In this document: piece by piece, positions 17,581-28,709 of the stretch
Layout: the number at the start of each line of letters is the position of its first letter
How positions within the stretch are numbered: the first letter of the stretch is position 1
DNA from: Vibrio rhodolitus
GTDB lineage: Bacteria > Pseudomonadota > Gammaproteobacteria > Enterobacterales > Vibrionaceae
DNA: 64,000 nt
NCBI RefSeq assembly: GCF_003350325.1
Contig: NZ_QLYZ01000002.1
Location: forward strand, 248,001-312,000
Direction: 5' to 3'
Program-made: the position numbers and the translations under genes
Notes under the pieces: generated by a model
Seen by the model: only the letters and a program-made list of their open reading frames with translations
Database searches by the model: none
What the model was told of the DNA's origin: nothing

Positions 17581-19074
17581 ATGTCAAACACACCTCAGTT
17601 TCAAATCGTCGCAGAACCTTTCGACATCATTGTTATCGGCGGTGGCATAAATGGTGGGGGCATCGCTTGCGAAGCCGCAAGTCGCGGGTTAAAGGTCGGA
17701 CTTTATGAAGCAAAAGACTTTGCCATGGCAACTTCCTCTGCCAGTTCAAAACTGATCCATGGTGGCTTACGCTACCTCGAACATCTTGAATTCCGTCTCG
17801 TTAAAGAAGCGTTATCCGAGCGCGAGATCCTACTAAAAAAAGCGGCGCATATTGTTAAGCCGATGCGTTTTCGCCTCCCTTATCGCGACACTATGCGACC
17901 TAAATGGTTAATTCGTACTGGTCTTTTCCTTTATGACCATTTGGCTAGACGAGGAACTTTGCAAGCGAGCCAGCAGATCGCAGTCAGAAGCACTGATGGT
18001 TTAGCCGCTGAGCTCAAAACGGCTTTTGAATATTCTGACTGCTGGGTGGACGACTCACGCCTTGTGATTTCAAATATCAAACATGCTCACCAACAAGGCG
18101 CAGAGGTACGTAACTATTGCGAAGTACGCAGTATCCGCCGCGGTGAAAGCTATTGGTGTGTTACCCTATATGACCAGCGGCTACAGTGTGAAGTGGTGCG
18201 CTACGCGCGCGCTGTTGTTAACGCAACAGGTCCTTGGGCGGCACAGTTTCTTGATAAATGCAGTGAAGAATCAAGCCAGCACCAGATGCAGCTTGTTAAA
18301 GGCTCCCACCTAATCGTCAAACAGCTTTACCCGGGCGATCATGCTTACATTCTGCAAAACGAAGACAAGCGGGTCATTTTTGTTATTCCCTACCTAGACA
18401 AGTATTCAATGATCGGCACAACCGATATTCCCTATACCGGAGACCCCTATAAAGCCCAAGCCTCTAAACAAGAAATCGACTACCTACTCAGTATCTGCAA
18501 TCAGAATTTTGCAGCGCAGCTGGAGCCAGACGATGTGTTGGACAGCTTTAGTGGTGTTAGACCGCTGTTTGGTCAGCAAAACTTACCTGCGCAAAAGCAG
18601 AGCCGAGATTATGAACTGGTTATGCAAACTAAACGCACGTTGCCGGTGCTGTCGGTCTACGGTGGTAAATTGACTACCTATCGCCGATTATCACAAAAAG
18701 CCGTTGAGATGTTTGAAGAGTATTTCTCCAACATGCTTCCTAGCGAAAGTGAAACCAGTACTTTTGCCGAAGCAACCGGATTTAATCCAAGAGCGCTGCA
18801 ACGCCAGCTTTATAAGCAGTATCCCTATTTAGACAAATTGTGCCTAGATCGCCTTATTAGCCTTTATGGCGTCGCCACTTGGCAAGTGCTTCATTCTCTT
18901 GATGATAGCCAACTTCCAGTAGTTTCCGATCTCTATCAATGCGAAATAGACTACTTACAACAGCATGAATGGGCACACAATTGGGATGATATTTTGCAGC
19001 GACGGACCAAGCTTTGCTATCAACTGTCAGCTTTGGAGCGAGAAGCATTAACACAACGACCAGCAGGACTGTGA
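17581..19074 (+). CDS. glpD: Aerobic glycerol-3-phosphate dehydrogenase
   Basis: FAD-linked membrane-associated dehydrogenase that oxidises glycerol 3-phosphate to dihydroxyacetone phosphate and passes electrons to quinone. The 497 residues start with the dinucleotide-binding loop VIGGGINGGGIA at about 19-30. SSASSKLIHGGLRYLE is the family signature, and FSGVRPLFGQ plus VYGGKLTTYRRL are the FAD/substrate segments. AAAGGGATAGGT precedes the ATG. glpK is 7 kb away on the opposite strand, so glycerol use is encoded in this region but not as one operon. Confidence 0.95.
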   Translation: MSNTPQFQIVAEPFDIIVIGGGINGGGIACEAASRGLKVGLYEAKDFAMATSSASSKLIHGGLRYLEHLEFRLVKEALSEREILLKKAAHIVKPMRFRLPYRDTMRPKWLIRTGLFLYDHLARRGTLQASQQIAVRSTDGLAAELKTAFEYSDCWVDDSRLVISNIKHAHQQGAEVRNYCEVRSIRRGESYWCVTLYDQRLQCEVVRYARAVVNATGPWAAQFLDKCSEESSQHQMQLVKGSHLIVKQLYPGDHAYILQNEDKRVIFVIPYLDKYSMIGTTDIPYTGDPYKAQASKQEIDYLLSICNQNFAAQLEPDDVLDSFSGVRPLFGQQNLPAQKQSRDYELVMQTKRTLPVLSVYGGKLTTYRRLSQKAVEMFEEYFSNMLPSESETSTFAEATGFNPRALQRQLYKQYPYLDKLCLDRLISLYGVATWQVLHSLDDSQLPVVSDLYQCEIDYLQQHEWAHNWDDILQRRTKLCYQLSALEREALTQRPAGL

Positions 19075-19165
19075 TCTCACTTTTCAATTATGACGGCATG
19101 TTTGGATTTAAAGCTATGAAATTAAAAGTATAGTAGAGCTTATTTACTCGAAACTACGTCGTACT

Positions 19166-19825
19166 ATGCCGAATAATAATGTCGAATTACTCATCCCGTT
19201 TCTCGCTCCTGGATTAAAATTCTCCGTTAAACTTGAATTTGGCTCTATGGATAGTTTCTCGTTTAACTGTGACTATATTGGCTGTAAGTTGGGACAGTAT
19301 TTGATTCTGGAGTTTCCTAAGAAAGTTCAAGAAGCCTTGGTTATGCGTCAAGTCAACAATGCCGAAGTGATCGTGCGTGGTATTACGCAGTCAAAACTTG
19401 GGCATATTATTGCGTTTAAATCATCAATACTTGGCTCAATTAACTCACCTACAGGGCTTTTGTTTTTGCGCATGCCCAAACATTTCGCATCCAAACCAAT
19501 ACGTTCACATGAACGCTATCCACTCGATCTAGAAGTCACCATTAAAGCCAATACGGTCAGTTATGAAGCAACCATGTTGGATTTTTCACTCAATGGTTGC
19601 GCATGCTTTATTAAAGGGGAAAACAGCCTGGAAAAAAGTAGCCTGATAGAGATTGAAAGTGAATTGTCGGCTTTTCTTCCTAGCAACTTAGCCTGCACCG
19701 TAGTCAGCATCGAAAAACAAAAGCTCGGACATCGATTTGGAATTAAGTTCAATCAAACCATCGAAATGAATGCCGAGCTAAAACAACTGCTATTGGAGAA
19801 GACCTTTATCGCCACTCCCCTCTAG
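19166..19825 (+). CDS. PilZ-domain protein, candidate cyclic-di-GMP receptor
   Basis: A 219-residue cytoplasmic protein. The C-terminal half has the PilZ cyclic-di-GMP-binding pattern: RxxxR as R113-R117 (RSHER) and DxSxxG as D139-G144 (DFSLNG). The N-terminal 100 residues look like the YcgR-N/PilZN beta-barrel that precedes PilZ in flagellar brake and VCA0042-like proteins. The target process is not shown by the sequence. Its last 36 bases overlap the end of luxQ on the opposite strand. Confidence 0.83.
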   Translation: MPNNNVELLIPFLAPGLKFSVKLEFGSMDSFSFNCDYIGCKLGQYLILEFPKKVQEALVMRQVNNAEVIVRGITQSKLGHIIAFKSSILGSINSPTGLLFLRMPKHFASKPIRSHERYPLDLEVTIKANTVSYEATMLDFSLNGCACFIKGENSLEKSSLIEIESELSAFLPSNLACTVVSIEKQKLGHRFGIKFNQTIEMNAELKQLLLEKTFIATPL

Positions 19826-22371
19826 TTGGTAGTAATGTTCACGAAAATGTTGGAACGCTTGATTGAGCACAATCTCTTTAAGCGGTTTTACTATCACGTA
19901 GTTTGCACCCGCCTCGATAAAGGATTGTTTAGTATCACTCATACCATCTGCCGTGCAGGCATAAATTGGGATCTCTAAATCTAACTCTCGACGGATAATC
20001 TGGGTGGCTTCAATACCACCAAGGTTAGGCAGTTGGTTATCCATTAAGATAAGATCGATATTGGTATTATGTTTAAGATGCTCGATCGCGTTATACCCAT
20101 CTTGAACCCACGTCACCTTCATACCATATTTTTCACAAAACGCTTTGGCGATAAAGGCATTGGTTTGATTATCTTCCACCAGCAGCACCTCAAGCGAAGT
20201 ATCAAACATTGCCGCAGGATCAACCATGGCTAACGTGGTTAAGTCAACGTTTGTCTCCATCACATCATCGACCATTAAGCGCACAGTAAAACGGGTACCA
20301 ATTCCGATTTCACTCTCAACTTCAATAGAGCCATCAAACAACTCGACTAAGCTATAGACGATTGCTAAACCCAATCCGCTGCCACCATATTCCCTCGTGG
20401 TATTGGTTTCAGCCTGAACAAATGGGTCGAAAATATGCTGGATGCGTTTACGATCAATACCGATGCCGGTATCTTCCACTTCGATTTTCAACTCGTAGTT
20501 AAACTGCTTTTGCTGTAGCTGAATATCAAATGATACCTGACCATGATGAGTAAACTTGGTAGCGTTACTCAGCAGGTTAAACAGGATCTGATTTAAACGT
20601 ACCTGATCACTAAAGACGCTCTGGTTATCTTCAATATTACTGGTAACAACTAACTGAACACCCTTTTTGTTACACAGAGGACGATAGATTTTTTCAGCTG
20701 TGGTCACCAACTCTTTAATCTTAAATTCAGAGTGGCGGATATGGAATTTACCCTGCTCAATCTTTGAGAAATCAAGAATATCGTTCAGCACCGCTAACAG
20801 ATGCTCACCGCTGTTAATCAGAATGTCGACATGCTCTAAGTCGCGGGCGTCATTTAAGTGACCGCGTAACAATTGTGACATACCAATAATGCCATTGAGT
20901 GGAGTACGCAGTTCATGACTCATCTTGGCAAGGAAGTCCGCTCGAAGCCGAGCCAGTTCCTCAGCTTCTTCTCGTGCAGTTTGACTTTGTTGCTCTGCTT
21001 CGATGAAACTTGTCACATCTTGCCCTTGCGCCATGACGTTATGAGTGACGTTATCCAAAACAATCGGTGAAAAGTTCCAACGGTAAGTTTTTGCTCCAAT
21101 CGCGATATTGATACCTGTGAGCGATACGCCTTGGGCACTCATGCAAATTTGCGGTAGCAACATTTCTTGCAACAGCGGATACAAATCAACACCATTTTCC
21201 TCGCTAAGAAAACAACGCTCTGCCGCCGGGTTCATGCGCAACATATAGCCTTCGGTGTCCCATAATATGATTGGCGACAGTGAGTAGTTAAATAGATCGG
21301 CAAATTGCTTTTCTTGATCCCGTAACCGCTTGAATGAACGCTGGAATGATTTACCAATCTTATTAAACTCGGCAATCGTCGAGCCAACAAACGGTTCCAC
21401 ACTTTTTGCTTCAATACTTTGCTCGGTATAAAGCATCAGTTTTTTCAACTCATTCGACACACGCTTACCGAGCCAAATACGGCTATATATCGCGATCAGG
21501 ATAATGCTGACGGCTGCTCCACCAAGCCAGAGATAATGCGCTTTCATTAACAGCGCAATATGGGAGTTATTCTGAATGGTATAGACCGAAAGAAACGTCG
21601 CAACGCCATCTATGGTCAGATCAACCTTTGAAATCATAAACTCATCTGAGTTTAGGCTTGGCGAATACTGCTTAAGCCAGCTGACTTCGTAGACGTTCCC
21701 TTTCATACTTGAGGCAATGATCTCACTACCAACAGCAAGCGCGAGTTCGTCAACGTTACTGCCGTTGACCAGCGCTTTCACCAAAGAGAAGTTGTTGTTT
21801 AGCACCACCCCGACGTAGAAATCGCCAACTACCTCTCCATTATCCATCGCGATCATCGATGTTCGGCGTATCATTAAATAACGCATTCCCAATGGCGAAG
21901 GCGCTTGAGAAATATACCAATGGTTGCCCGTCACCAAATGCTTGTGGATTTCATAAAGCTGTGAATCATCAATGCCATAGAACTGATTGTTTTGGTCATT
22001 CCAAAAAATCATGCCGTCTTTGGCTATAAAGCGAAAATCCGGCGAGATATCAGGATCAATTTGATCGATACCATCAAAAAAGCGGCTGATATTTTCACTG
22101 TGTTCATTACGGAGTTCACCCACTAGAGATTGGCTGCGACTATAGCTGTCTTGCTGGATCTCTATCGACTTCAGGCGAAAGTTAAAAATCTCTTGTACTA
22201 AACTCGCGGTTTGTTGCTTTGAACGCGCCACTTCCTGTGTCACGACCTGACGATTCAATTGATAGTTTTGCAGTAGCACCAGTACTGTTAACACACCAAT
22301 CGTAAGGAACAGTGAATGAGTTAATATTGTGGCAAGACGATGATTCTTACCACGTGTTTTCCATAACTTCA

Positions 22372-22372
<1 letters not shown>
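19790..22372 (-). CDS. luxQ: Autoinducer-2 sensor kinase/phosphatase
   Basis: Inner-membrane hybrid kinase that, bound to LuxP in the periplasm, controls the quorum-sensing phosphorelay LuxU-LuxO. Of the 860 residues, about 20-36 and 280-297 are TM segments flanking a periplasmic double-PAS region. A cytoplasmic PAS-like region follows, then H486 in MSHELRTPLNGI, an ATPase domain with DTGIGID and GGSGLGLAI, and a receiver with D778 in LILMDNQLPN. V. harveyi LuxQ has H492 and D785, so the spacing agrees. Its start overlaps the luxP stop (TAATG), indicating translational coupling. Its end overlaps the PilZ gene on the other strand. Confidence 0.95.
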
Positions 22373-23487
<1,115 letters not shown>

Positions 23488-23562
23488 CTATGTTTTTGTT
23501 CTATTTATTGTATTCGAATCTCTCATTGAGAAATTCCTATTACTTACAAGAGTAATACACTT

Positions 23563-23886
23563 TCAGTCTAAACTGTATATTTCCGCATATAAATCAGGGT
23601 TTATAACCTCGATTAGATCGAGATTTCCGGCAATCAATGCTTCTTTTTGAACTTTGGATTTTTGCTTGAGTTGATATTCAACCTTTGAGGCGAGCGAACG
23701 GCAAGGCGATAACTCAGTGTGCCATGCCAGAGTAAGTGGGCCTTTTCCTTTGAGTGCCTTAGCGCCCGTTCCGTTGGTGTGTTGACTAAATCGGCGCGGA
23801 ACATCAGTGGTGATACCGCAATAAAGGGCATTAGAGCGCGTACGAACAAAGTACACGCTCCAGGTAGATAACTTAGATTCGCTCAT
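23563..23886 (-). CDS. GIY-YIG domain protein, UPF0213/YhbQ-like
   Basis: A 107-residue single-domain GIY-YIG nuclease-fold protein. [20 protein letters not shown] corresponds to the GIY...YIG core, in which the first Tyr is present and YCG replaces YIG; the Arg pair in VPRRFSQH follows, with the catalytic Glu candidate in VEYQLKQ. E. coli YhbQ is of this type. The start lies 14 bases inside the end of yceH on the same strand, so the two are translationally coupled. Biological role unknown. Confidence 0.85.
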   Translation of the reverse strand: MSESKLSTWSVYFVRTRSNALYCGITTDVPRRFSQHTNGTGAKALKGKGPLTLAWHTELSPCRSLASKVEYQLKQKSKVQKEALIAGNLDLIEVINPDLYAEIYSLD

Positions 23887-24529
23887 TCAGTTGTTCAATT
23901 AAGGTTCTAAGTTCTTGAACTTCAGACTTAAGTGCATCCACTTCAGCTTCAAGCAATTCAAGCTTGCTCGAACTTACTTCACTGTATGACGCTGATACTT
24001 GATAAGATTCTAAATCGATTTCACCACTAAACAGGTGCTGGTAACGAGACTCGCGTTTACCCGCTTCACGCGGCAGTTTAACAACCAGTTGTCCAGAATT
24101 ATGATTAGTCATCGTTTCCAAAACCGCTTCGACTTCTTTTACGTCACTAAATTCGGCTAAACGGTTAGTACGAGTACGCAATTCTCCCGGTGTTTGCGCT
24201 CCTCTTAACAATAAGCAACAAGCGATCGCTTTCTCTTGTGCTGTCAGTTTTAAATCACCAAATTCAGTGTTGCAGAAACGGTGTTGGAATTTACTCGCAC
24301 GGCTATTAAAGCTGCTTTCATCGCTCACTAGGCGTCGGGAAATAAGGCTATCTATCGCTTCTTGTACTTCACTTTCAGACAAGTTCATAACCGGTTCACG
24401 GTTACTTTTTTGGTTACAAGCCGAGGTTAAACTATTGAGGGTTAGCGGGTAGTAATCTGGAGTGGTGACTTCTTTTTCGATCAAACAACCGATCACACGT
24501 GCTTCAATTGGAGATAGCTCAATGTTCAT
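23873..24529 (-). CDS. yceH: YceH-family protein (DUF480)
   Basis: A 218-residue cytoplasmic protein of the DUF480 family, built from two winged-helix-like domains. The N-terminal [20 protein letters not shown] and the [19 protein letters not shown] segment are the family hallmarks, and [17 protein letters not shown] begins the second domain. The C-terminal 35 residues are a short coiled coil ([18 protein letters not shown]). CTAAGGAAG precedes the ATG. Function unproven. Confidence 0.87.
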   Translation of the reverse strand: MNIELSPIEARVIGCLIEKEVTTPDYYPLTLNSLTSACNQKSNREPVMNLSESEVQEAIDSLISRRLVSDESSFNSRASKFQHRFCNTEFGDLKLTAQEKAIACCLLLRGAQTPGELRTRTNRLAEFSDVKEVEAVLETMTNHNSGQLVVKLPREAGKRESRYQHLFSGEIDLESYQVSASYSEVSSSKLELLEAEVDALKSEVQELRTLIEQLNERI

Positions 24530-24558
24530 AGAGACTTCCTTAGGTTATTTTTGTTCTG

Positions 24559-24819
24559 TTAATGCTCAGCTAAAATCGGAATGCGCTTCATATTGCCATT
24601 TTCGTCAATCATGACAATTTTAGCTCTGTTTAACTCGACTTCGGTAATTTCTTGCTGGGTTCGTTCAAACTTGTACGCTTTAACCAACTTTCGGCTACGT
24701 GCGGGTACTTGGACTTGACCAGGTTTTGGAATAATGATTGATGAGTTACGCATTGCTGAGTCTTGAATTCTCGTTGATTTATCAAAATCATATATCGTTC
24801 TATTCGTCTGCTCAATCAC
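24559..24819 (-). CDS. Small uncharacterised protein (86 or 64 aa)
   Basis: I do not recognise the family. From GTG 24819 the product is 86 residues; an internal ATG at 24753 gives 64 residues beginning MRNSSIIIPKPGQVQVPARSR. Neither has a convincing ribosome site, and the Pro/Arg-rich segment after the ATG looks like the conserved part. The protein is basic in the middle, soluble, without signal peptide. It lies 29 bases upstream of yceH and is divergent from tmaR. Confidence 0.55.
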   Translation of the reverse strand: MIEQTNRTIYDFDKSTRIQDSAMRNSSIIIPKPGQVQVPARSRKLVKAYKFERTQQEITEVELNRAKIVMIDENGNMKRIPILAEH

Positions 24820-24941
24820 TTACAGAACGATTTGAACAGAAAACCGCCAAGTCAGCCCCATGATTGATCTTAGTACTGTTAACGGTAGCCCTGTTATGAT
24901 TTAATCATCGGTAGTTTATGTTAAGACTAGGAAAGGAACCT

Positions 24942-25262
24942 ATGAGTGGTGTATTTGAAATCGTATCTCAAGCTCGTCGCAAAAATAAGCTAAAGCGTGA
25001 GTTGCTAGATAACGAGAAGAAAGTTCGTGATAACCGCAAACGTGTGGATCTACTAGAGAACCTGATTGACTATATCAAGCCAAACATGACACACGATGAA
25101 ATCGTAGGCATCATTAAAAACATGAAAGCTGATTACGAAGACCGTGTAGATGACCACATCATCAAAAGTGCTGAAATCTCGAAAGAGCGCCGTGAAATCA
25201 GCCGTCGTATTCGTGAACTGACAGAAGAAGACAAGCAAGTTCAAAAAGGCGCTAAAAAATAA
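24942..25262 (+). CDS. tmaR: Pole-localizer protein TmaR (YeeX, DUF496)
   Basis: A 106-residue coiled-coil protein. E. coli TmaR (YeeX) clusters at a cell pole and controls the localisation and activity of PTS enzyme I. Matching segments are [36 protein letters not shown], and [24 protein letters not shown]. The ATG at 24942 is preceded by AGGAAAGGAACCT; the frame is open 8 codons further up. With fruBKA in the same window, a link to PTS sugar control is plausible but inferred. Confidence 0.92.
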   Translation: MSGVFEIVSQARRKNKLKRELLDNEKKVRDNRKRVDLLENLIDYIKPNMTHDEIVGIIKNMKADYEDRVDDHIIKSAEISKERREISRRIRELTEEDKQVQKGAKK

Positions 25263-25284
25263 TTCGCCTTCATTTTGATTATTC

Positions 25285-25316
25285 AAAGCCCGCAGCAACT
25301 TGTTGCGGGCTTTTTG
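25285..25316 (+). terminator. Intrinsic terminator after tmaR
   Basis: AAAGCCCGCA and TGCGGGCTTT form a perfect 10-bp stem followed by T residues, 22 bases after the tmaR stop. Confidence 0.92.
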
Positions 25317-25462
25317 TTTACAACGCCTTAGCAAAATCATTACCAATTTAACTAAAACGTTTGCGTAATCGCTAACCTTCTATCTTCCAAAAATTGGGGG
25401 TTTAATCACAGAATTTCACCTGCTATATTTTTATTCAGATAATAAATAAGACCTTTCGAGGC

Positions 25463-25549
25463 ATGGACATCCTCAACAATCTCACGACGAGAAGATGGTC
25501 ATCGACACCAAGTCGACATATTTTAGAGGGTCAATACGATGGATATTAA
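25463..25549 (+). CDS. Possible 28-codon upstream ORF overlapping the next gene's start
   Basis: ATG at 25463 begins an open frame of 28 codons (MDILNNLTTRRWSSTPSRHI, then LEGQYDGY) that ends with TAA at 25547-25549, inside the first codons of the YgjV-like gene that starts at 25539. A GAGG lies 4-5 bases before the ATG, close for a ribosome site. The overlap would allow coupling or leader-type control. It may equally be chance; there is no other evidence of translation. Confidence 0.25.
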   Translation: MDILNNLTTRRWSSTPSRHILEGQYDGY

Positions 25550-25790
25550 TATGGTTGAAATTCTGGGCTACGCCGCTTCGATTATGGTCGCGATCTCTTT
25601 AACAATGAAAGACATTGTTAAATTGCGTGTTTTGAACTTTGTTGGCTGTGCGCTTTTTACAGCATACGGTCTTATGATCGATTCGTGGCCGGTGGTTTTA
25701 ACCAATGGTTTCATTGCTTGTGTCAACATCTACTTCCTAGCCAAAATGCACCAAGAAAAAAAAACAGCTAACGTTGGCTCAGCCGCTTAA
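25539..25790 (+). CDS. Small inner membrane protein, YgjV-like
   Basis: An 83-residue protein with three predicted membrane segments (about 5-22, 29-45 and 48-66) and a short charged tail. The pattern LGYAASIMVAISLTMKDIVK, RVLNFVGCALFTAYGL and VLTNGFIACVNIYFL matches one repeat of the Imp-YgjV family, whose E. coli member is about twice as long. The three-helix plan also resembles SemiSWEET/PQ-loop half-transporters, which is only a structural guess. AGAGGG lies 9 bases before the ATG. A second ATG follows at 25551. Confidence 0.65.
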   Translation: MDINMVEILGYAASIMVAISLTMKDIVKLRVLNFVGCALFTAYGLMIDSWPVVLTNGFIACVNIYFLAKMHQEKKTANVGSAA

Positions 25791-25796
25791 TGATTA

Positions 25797-25826
25797 AACC
25801 TCAGCCTTGCTGAGGTTTTCTTTTTG
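25797..25826 (+). terminator. Intrinsic terminator after the YgjV-like gene
   Basis: AACCTCAG, CCTTG loop, CTGAGGTT, then TTCTTTTT; it starts 7 bases after the stop codon. Confidence 0.88.
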
Positions 25827-25952
25827 TGGTTATTTTTGTGATAGTGCAACAAACACACAACTCATAACCAGCATAATAATCAATACCCTATTGCCGTCAG
25901 TGATAAGATCACCTCAACGTATCTCAGCTATTTCACCGAAAAGGGGGTAACA

Positions 25953-26129
25953 TTGAAACGATTTTTCCCATCAAGCGTTATGCTCACGCCGTTCTTAGTC
26001 AAACCTTATCCCAATCAAGAAGAATATGCTTGTCAGGCAGAAGATAACGCGTCAGAAGCGACTGCTGTTCCCGTGTCACAAAAAAGCGTTGATGACGGCG
26101 CCTTGTATCAAGAACACTCTGATAACTAG
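25953..26129 (+). CDS. Small protein of 58 residues, TTG start
   Basis: Open frame from TTG at 25953 to TAG at 26127-26129, preceded by AAAAGGGGGTAACA, a good ribosome site. The product begins MKRFFPSSVMLTPFLVKPYP and has an acidic, Ser/Asp-rich second half ending QEHSDN. There is one short hydrophobic stretch near the N-terminus but no clear signal peptide. I do not recognise a family. It is followed by a bidirectional hairpin and faces glpK. Confidence 0.5.
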   Translation: MKRFFPSSVMLTPFLVKPYPNQEEYACQAEDNASEATAVPVSQKSVDDGALYQEHSDN

Positions 26130-26143
26130 GTACCGCTCAAAAC

Positions 26144-26168
26144 AAACAGCGTCAATTTGACGCTGTTT
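26144..26168. terminator. Bidirectional hairpin between the 58-aa gene and glpK
   Basis: AAACAGCGTC, AATTT, GACGCTGTTT is a perfect 10-bp inverted repeat lying between two convergent genes. The T runs are short on both sides, so termination strength is uncertain. Confidence 0.7.
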
Positions 26169-26186
26169 AATAGAGGATTTGCTAGG

Positions 26187-27689
26187 CTATTCTTCGTCCA
26201 TCGACGCCCAGACTTGGGCACAACGTACAGCCCTCTTCCAACCTTTATAACGGCGCTGTTGCTTTTCTAAGTCGCCACTAGGTTTAAAGCAATCATCGAC
26301 GCCGTCAATGTGCTCAATTTCATCTAAGTGTTGCCAGAACCCTACCCCGAGCCCAGCCAAATAAGCCGCGCCCATAGCGGTGGTTTCTCGCACTTGAGGG
26401 CGATGCACTTCGGTTTGCAGAACATCGGCTTGAAACTGCATAAGAAAATCGTTTGAAACCGCACCACCATCCACTTTCAAGCTATCAAGTGACGTATCGG
26501 CATCAGCTAACATCGCATCCAGAACATCCTTTGATTGGTAAGCAATACTTTCTAGCGTCGCACGCACAATATGATCCGAACTGACACCACGAGTTAGACC
26601 GACAATAGTCCCTCTCGCGTGTGCGTCCCAATACGGCGCGCCTAAACCAGTAAATGCTGGCACCACATAAACACCATTAGAAGAATCTACGCGGGTCGCC
26701 ATCACATGCGACTCCTTGGCATCGTTAAGTAGTTTAAGCTCATCACGTAACCACTGTATTGATGCGCCGCCCATAAATACCGAGCCTTCTAGTGCATATA
26801 CTGGCTGACCATTTTGATTACAAGCTAATGTGGTCAACAAACCATGGCTAGAGAGCACTTTCTTCTCGCCAGTATTCATCAACATAAAGCAACCTGTGCC
26901 ATAGGTGTTTTTTGCCTGTCCCGGTAAAGTGCACTTTTGTCCAAATAGTGCCGCTTGCTGATCGCCAGCAACGCCACTGATTGGCACACGGGTTCCACCA
27001 ATTTGGGCTTCGCCATATAGCTCCGAGGATGACTTAACGACTGGCATCATTGAGAGAGGAATATTGAACAAATCAAGCAGCTCTTGATCCCAGGTTTTAG
27101 AATCAATATTAAACAACATGGTTCTTGATGCGTTGGTATAGTCGGTTGCGTGAACCGCACCTTGTGTCATTTTCCACATAAGCCAAGTATCTACCGTACC
27201 AAACAGAAGATCACCTTGCTCAGCTAAACGTCGAGCATCAGGAACATGGTCGAGAATCCACTGTATTTTGCTGGCAGAAAAATAAGGATCGAGCACCAAA
27301 CCGGTTTTTTCTTTTACTAGCGGCTCAAGACCTTCAGCAGTGAGGCGATCACAAATCTCGGTAGTTCTACGGCATTGCCAAACAATCGCGTTATAGACAG
27401 GTTTACCCGTATGTCGGTTCCATACTATGGTCGTTTCCCGTTGGTTTGTAATACCAATAGCGGCAATCTCTTCACTCGCGATAGCCGCCTTTGCAATCGC
27501 TTCACTGAGTGTGGCACTTTGCGTGGCATAGATTTCTAACGGATCATGCTCTACCCAACCCGCTTTAGGATAAATTTGCTGAAATTCACGCTGGGAAACA
27601 CTAATAATATTTGCGCTTTGATCAAAGACAATCGCTCGAGAACTGGTCGTGCCCTGATCAAGAGCGACAATATATTTTTTCTGTAGCAA
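26187..27689 (-). CDS. glpK: Glycerol kinase
   Basis: Phosphorylates glycerol to glycerol 3-phosphate, the substrate of GlpD encoded 7 kb upstream. The 500 residues follow the FGGY kinase family: [15 protein letters not shown] (ATP phosphate loop), [11 protein letters not shown] with the substrate Arg/Glu, [14 protein letters not shown] with the catalytic Asp, YGTGCFML and [13 protein letters not shown]. No glpF gene is adjacent. Upstream there are short palindromes containing ATCGAT, for example at 27715-27724, that could belong to a GlpR operator, but I cannot match them convincingly. Confidence 0.95.
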   Translation of the reverse strand: MLQKKYIVALDQGTTSSRAIVFDQSANIISVSQREFQQIYPKAGWVEHDPLEIYATQSATLSEAIAKAAIASEEIAAIGITNQRETTIVWNRHTGKPVYNAIVWQCRRTTEICDRLTAEGLEPLVKEKTGLVLDPYFSASKIQWILDHVPDARRLAEQGDLLFGTVDTWLMWKMTQGAVHATDYTNASRTMLFNIDSKTWDQELLDLFNIPLSMMPVVKSSSELYGEAQIGGTRVPISGVAGDQQAALFGQKCTLPGQAKNTYGTGCFMLMNTGEKKVLSSHGLLTTLACNQNGQPVYALEGSVFMGGASIQWLRDELKLLNDAKESHVMATRVDSSNGVYVVPAFTGLGAPYWDAHARGTIVGLTRGVSSDHIVRATLESIAYQSKDVLDAMLADADTSLDSLKVDGGAVSNDFLMQFQADVLQTEVHRPQVRETTAMGAAYLAGLGVGFWQHLDEIEHIDGVDDCFKPSGDLEKQQRRYKGWKRAVRCAQVWASMDEE

Positions 27690-27791
27690 GACAACTATTC
27701 CTATTGATTGGCAAACATCGATGTCAGGCTACAACATTGCCTTTTAAATCGATGATTTTATTATACCGTTATCAATATTATAGGCAGATAT

Positions 27792-27825
27792 AAAAACGAG
27801 AATAGCGCCATTGTCGCTATTCTCG
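27792..27825 (-). terminator. Intrinsic terminator after the OmpA-like lipoprotein gene
   Basis: CGAGAATAGCG and CGCTATTCTCG form a perfect 11-bp stem with a 7-base loop; on the minus strand it is followed by TTTTT. It ends the OmpA-like gene and lies in front of glpK. Confidence 0.88.
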
Positions 27826-27855
27826 CTCTAAAGTAATGAAAGCAGTGTCGTTTGA

Positions 27856-28479
27856 CTAATAATCAGTCGATAAGATGAAACGCAATTCCGCGCGGCGGTT
27901 ACATGCCTTACCACTTACTGTTGAGTTAGTGCATGCAGGCTCAGTTTCTCCATAGCCTCGCGTGAATATTGACTGCTGGTTAACATGGTTTCGCACCAAT
28001 TGCTGCTTTACTGCGTCTGCTCGTTTAACCGATAACTTATCATTAAACGAAGCCGCACCCGTGTTATCAGCATGACCATCAATCACGATGTCAATGCCAG
28101 GTTGCGAGGCAATATAGCGTCCAATCACATCTAACCAATAGGCTGATTGGTTCGAAACTTGCGCCGATCCGGTATTGAATTTAATAGTGTCCATGAGGCG
28201 AATCATTTTATAGCCGCCAGGTAACACTTCATATTGCAAGTTGTGCTTAGCTAAGAAACCTTCGATTGAATGCGGTTGGTAAGCATTTTTTTCACCATAA
28301 GGACCTTGCACACCGGAACGAGGGACAATGGTTGCGTCTCCCCATTCTGGATGAAGCAATTCAGAGTCGTTTTGCGGTGCAACGTTAAGCATGTCGCTTG
28401 TCCAAACGTCAGTTGGCAAGGTGCCACAGCCGCTTAGCGCTAGCGTTACAACACTTAATCCTATCGTAAAAAATTTCAT
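27856..28479 (-). CDS. OmpA-family peptidoglycan-associated lipoprotein
   Basis: A 207-residue envelope protein. The signal peptide ends in a lipobox, LALSGC, predicting acylation at Cys18. After a linker, residues about 95-205 form an OmpA/MotB domain: FNTGSAQVSNQSAYWLD, IVIDGHADNTGAASFNDKLS with the peptidoglycan-binding Asp, LSVKRADAV and RGYGETEPACTNSTVSGKACNRRAEL. Two Cys near the end may form a disulfide. It is likely anchored in the outer membrane and binds cell wall; the specific role is unknown. Confidence 0.87.
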   Translation of the reverse strand: MKFFTIGLSVVTLALSGCGTLPTDVWTSDMLNVAPQNDSELLHPEWGDATIVPRSGVQGPYGEKNAYQPHSIEGFLAKHNLQYEVLPGGYKMIRLMDTIKFNTGSAQVSNQSAYWLDVIGRYIASQPGIDIVIDGHADNTGAASFNDKLSVKRADAVKQQLVRNHVNQQSIFTRGYGETEPACTNSTVSGKACNRRAELRFILSTDY

Positions 28480-28709
28480 TGCATCACCATCTCTTCATAG
28501 ACTTACTCAATTTATATCGTGCGCTTAGACAAAAGCTTTAGCATTAATATTAGAAAAACCGAGCTAATTGCTCGAATTTCTATCAATGCTGTTAGAAGTT
28601 GTTAGAATTTACTAATCAGCAACAGATAAGCATTTGTTTCACGCGCTGTTAACGGTAAACTCTGCTTCACTTTTGACTCGCAAACACGCGTTCTTAAAGA
28701 GATAAAATT

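Noticed and set aside
27690..27796. GlpR operator upstream of glpK
   Set aside because: Only short ATCGAT palindromes are present; the match to known GlpR half-sites is too weak to list as a site.
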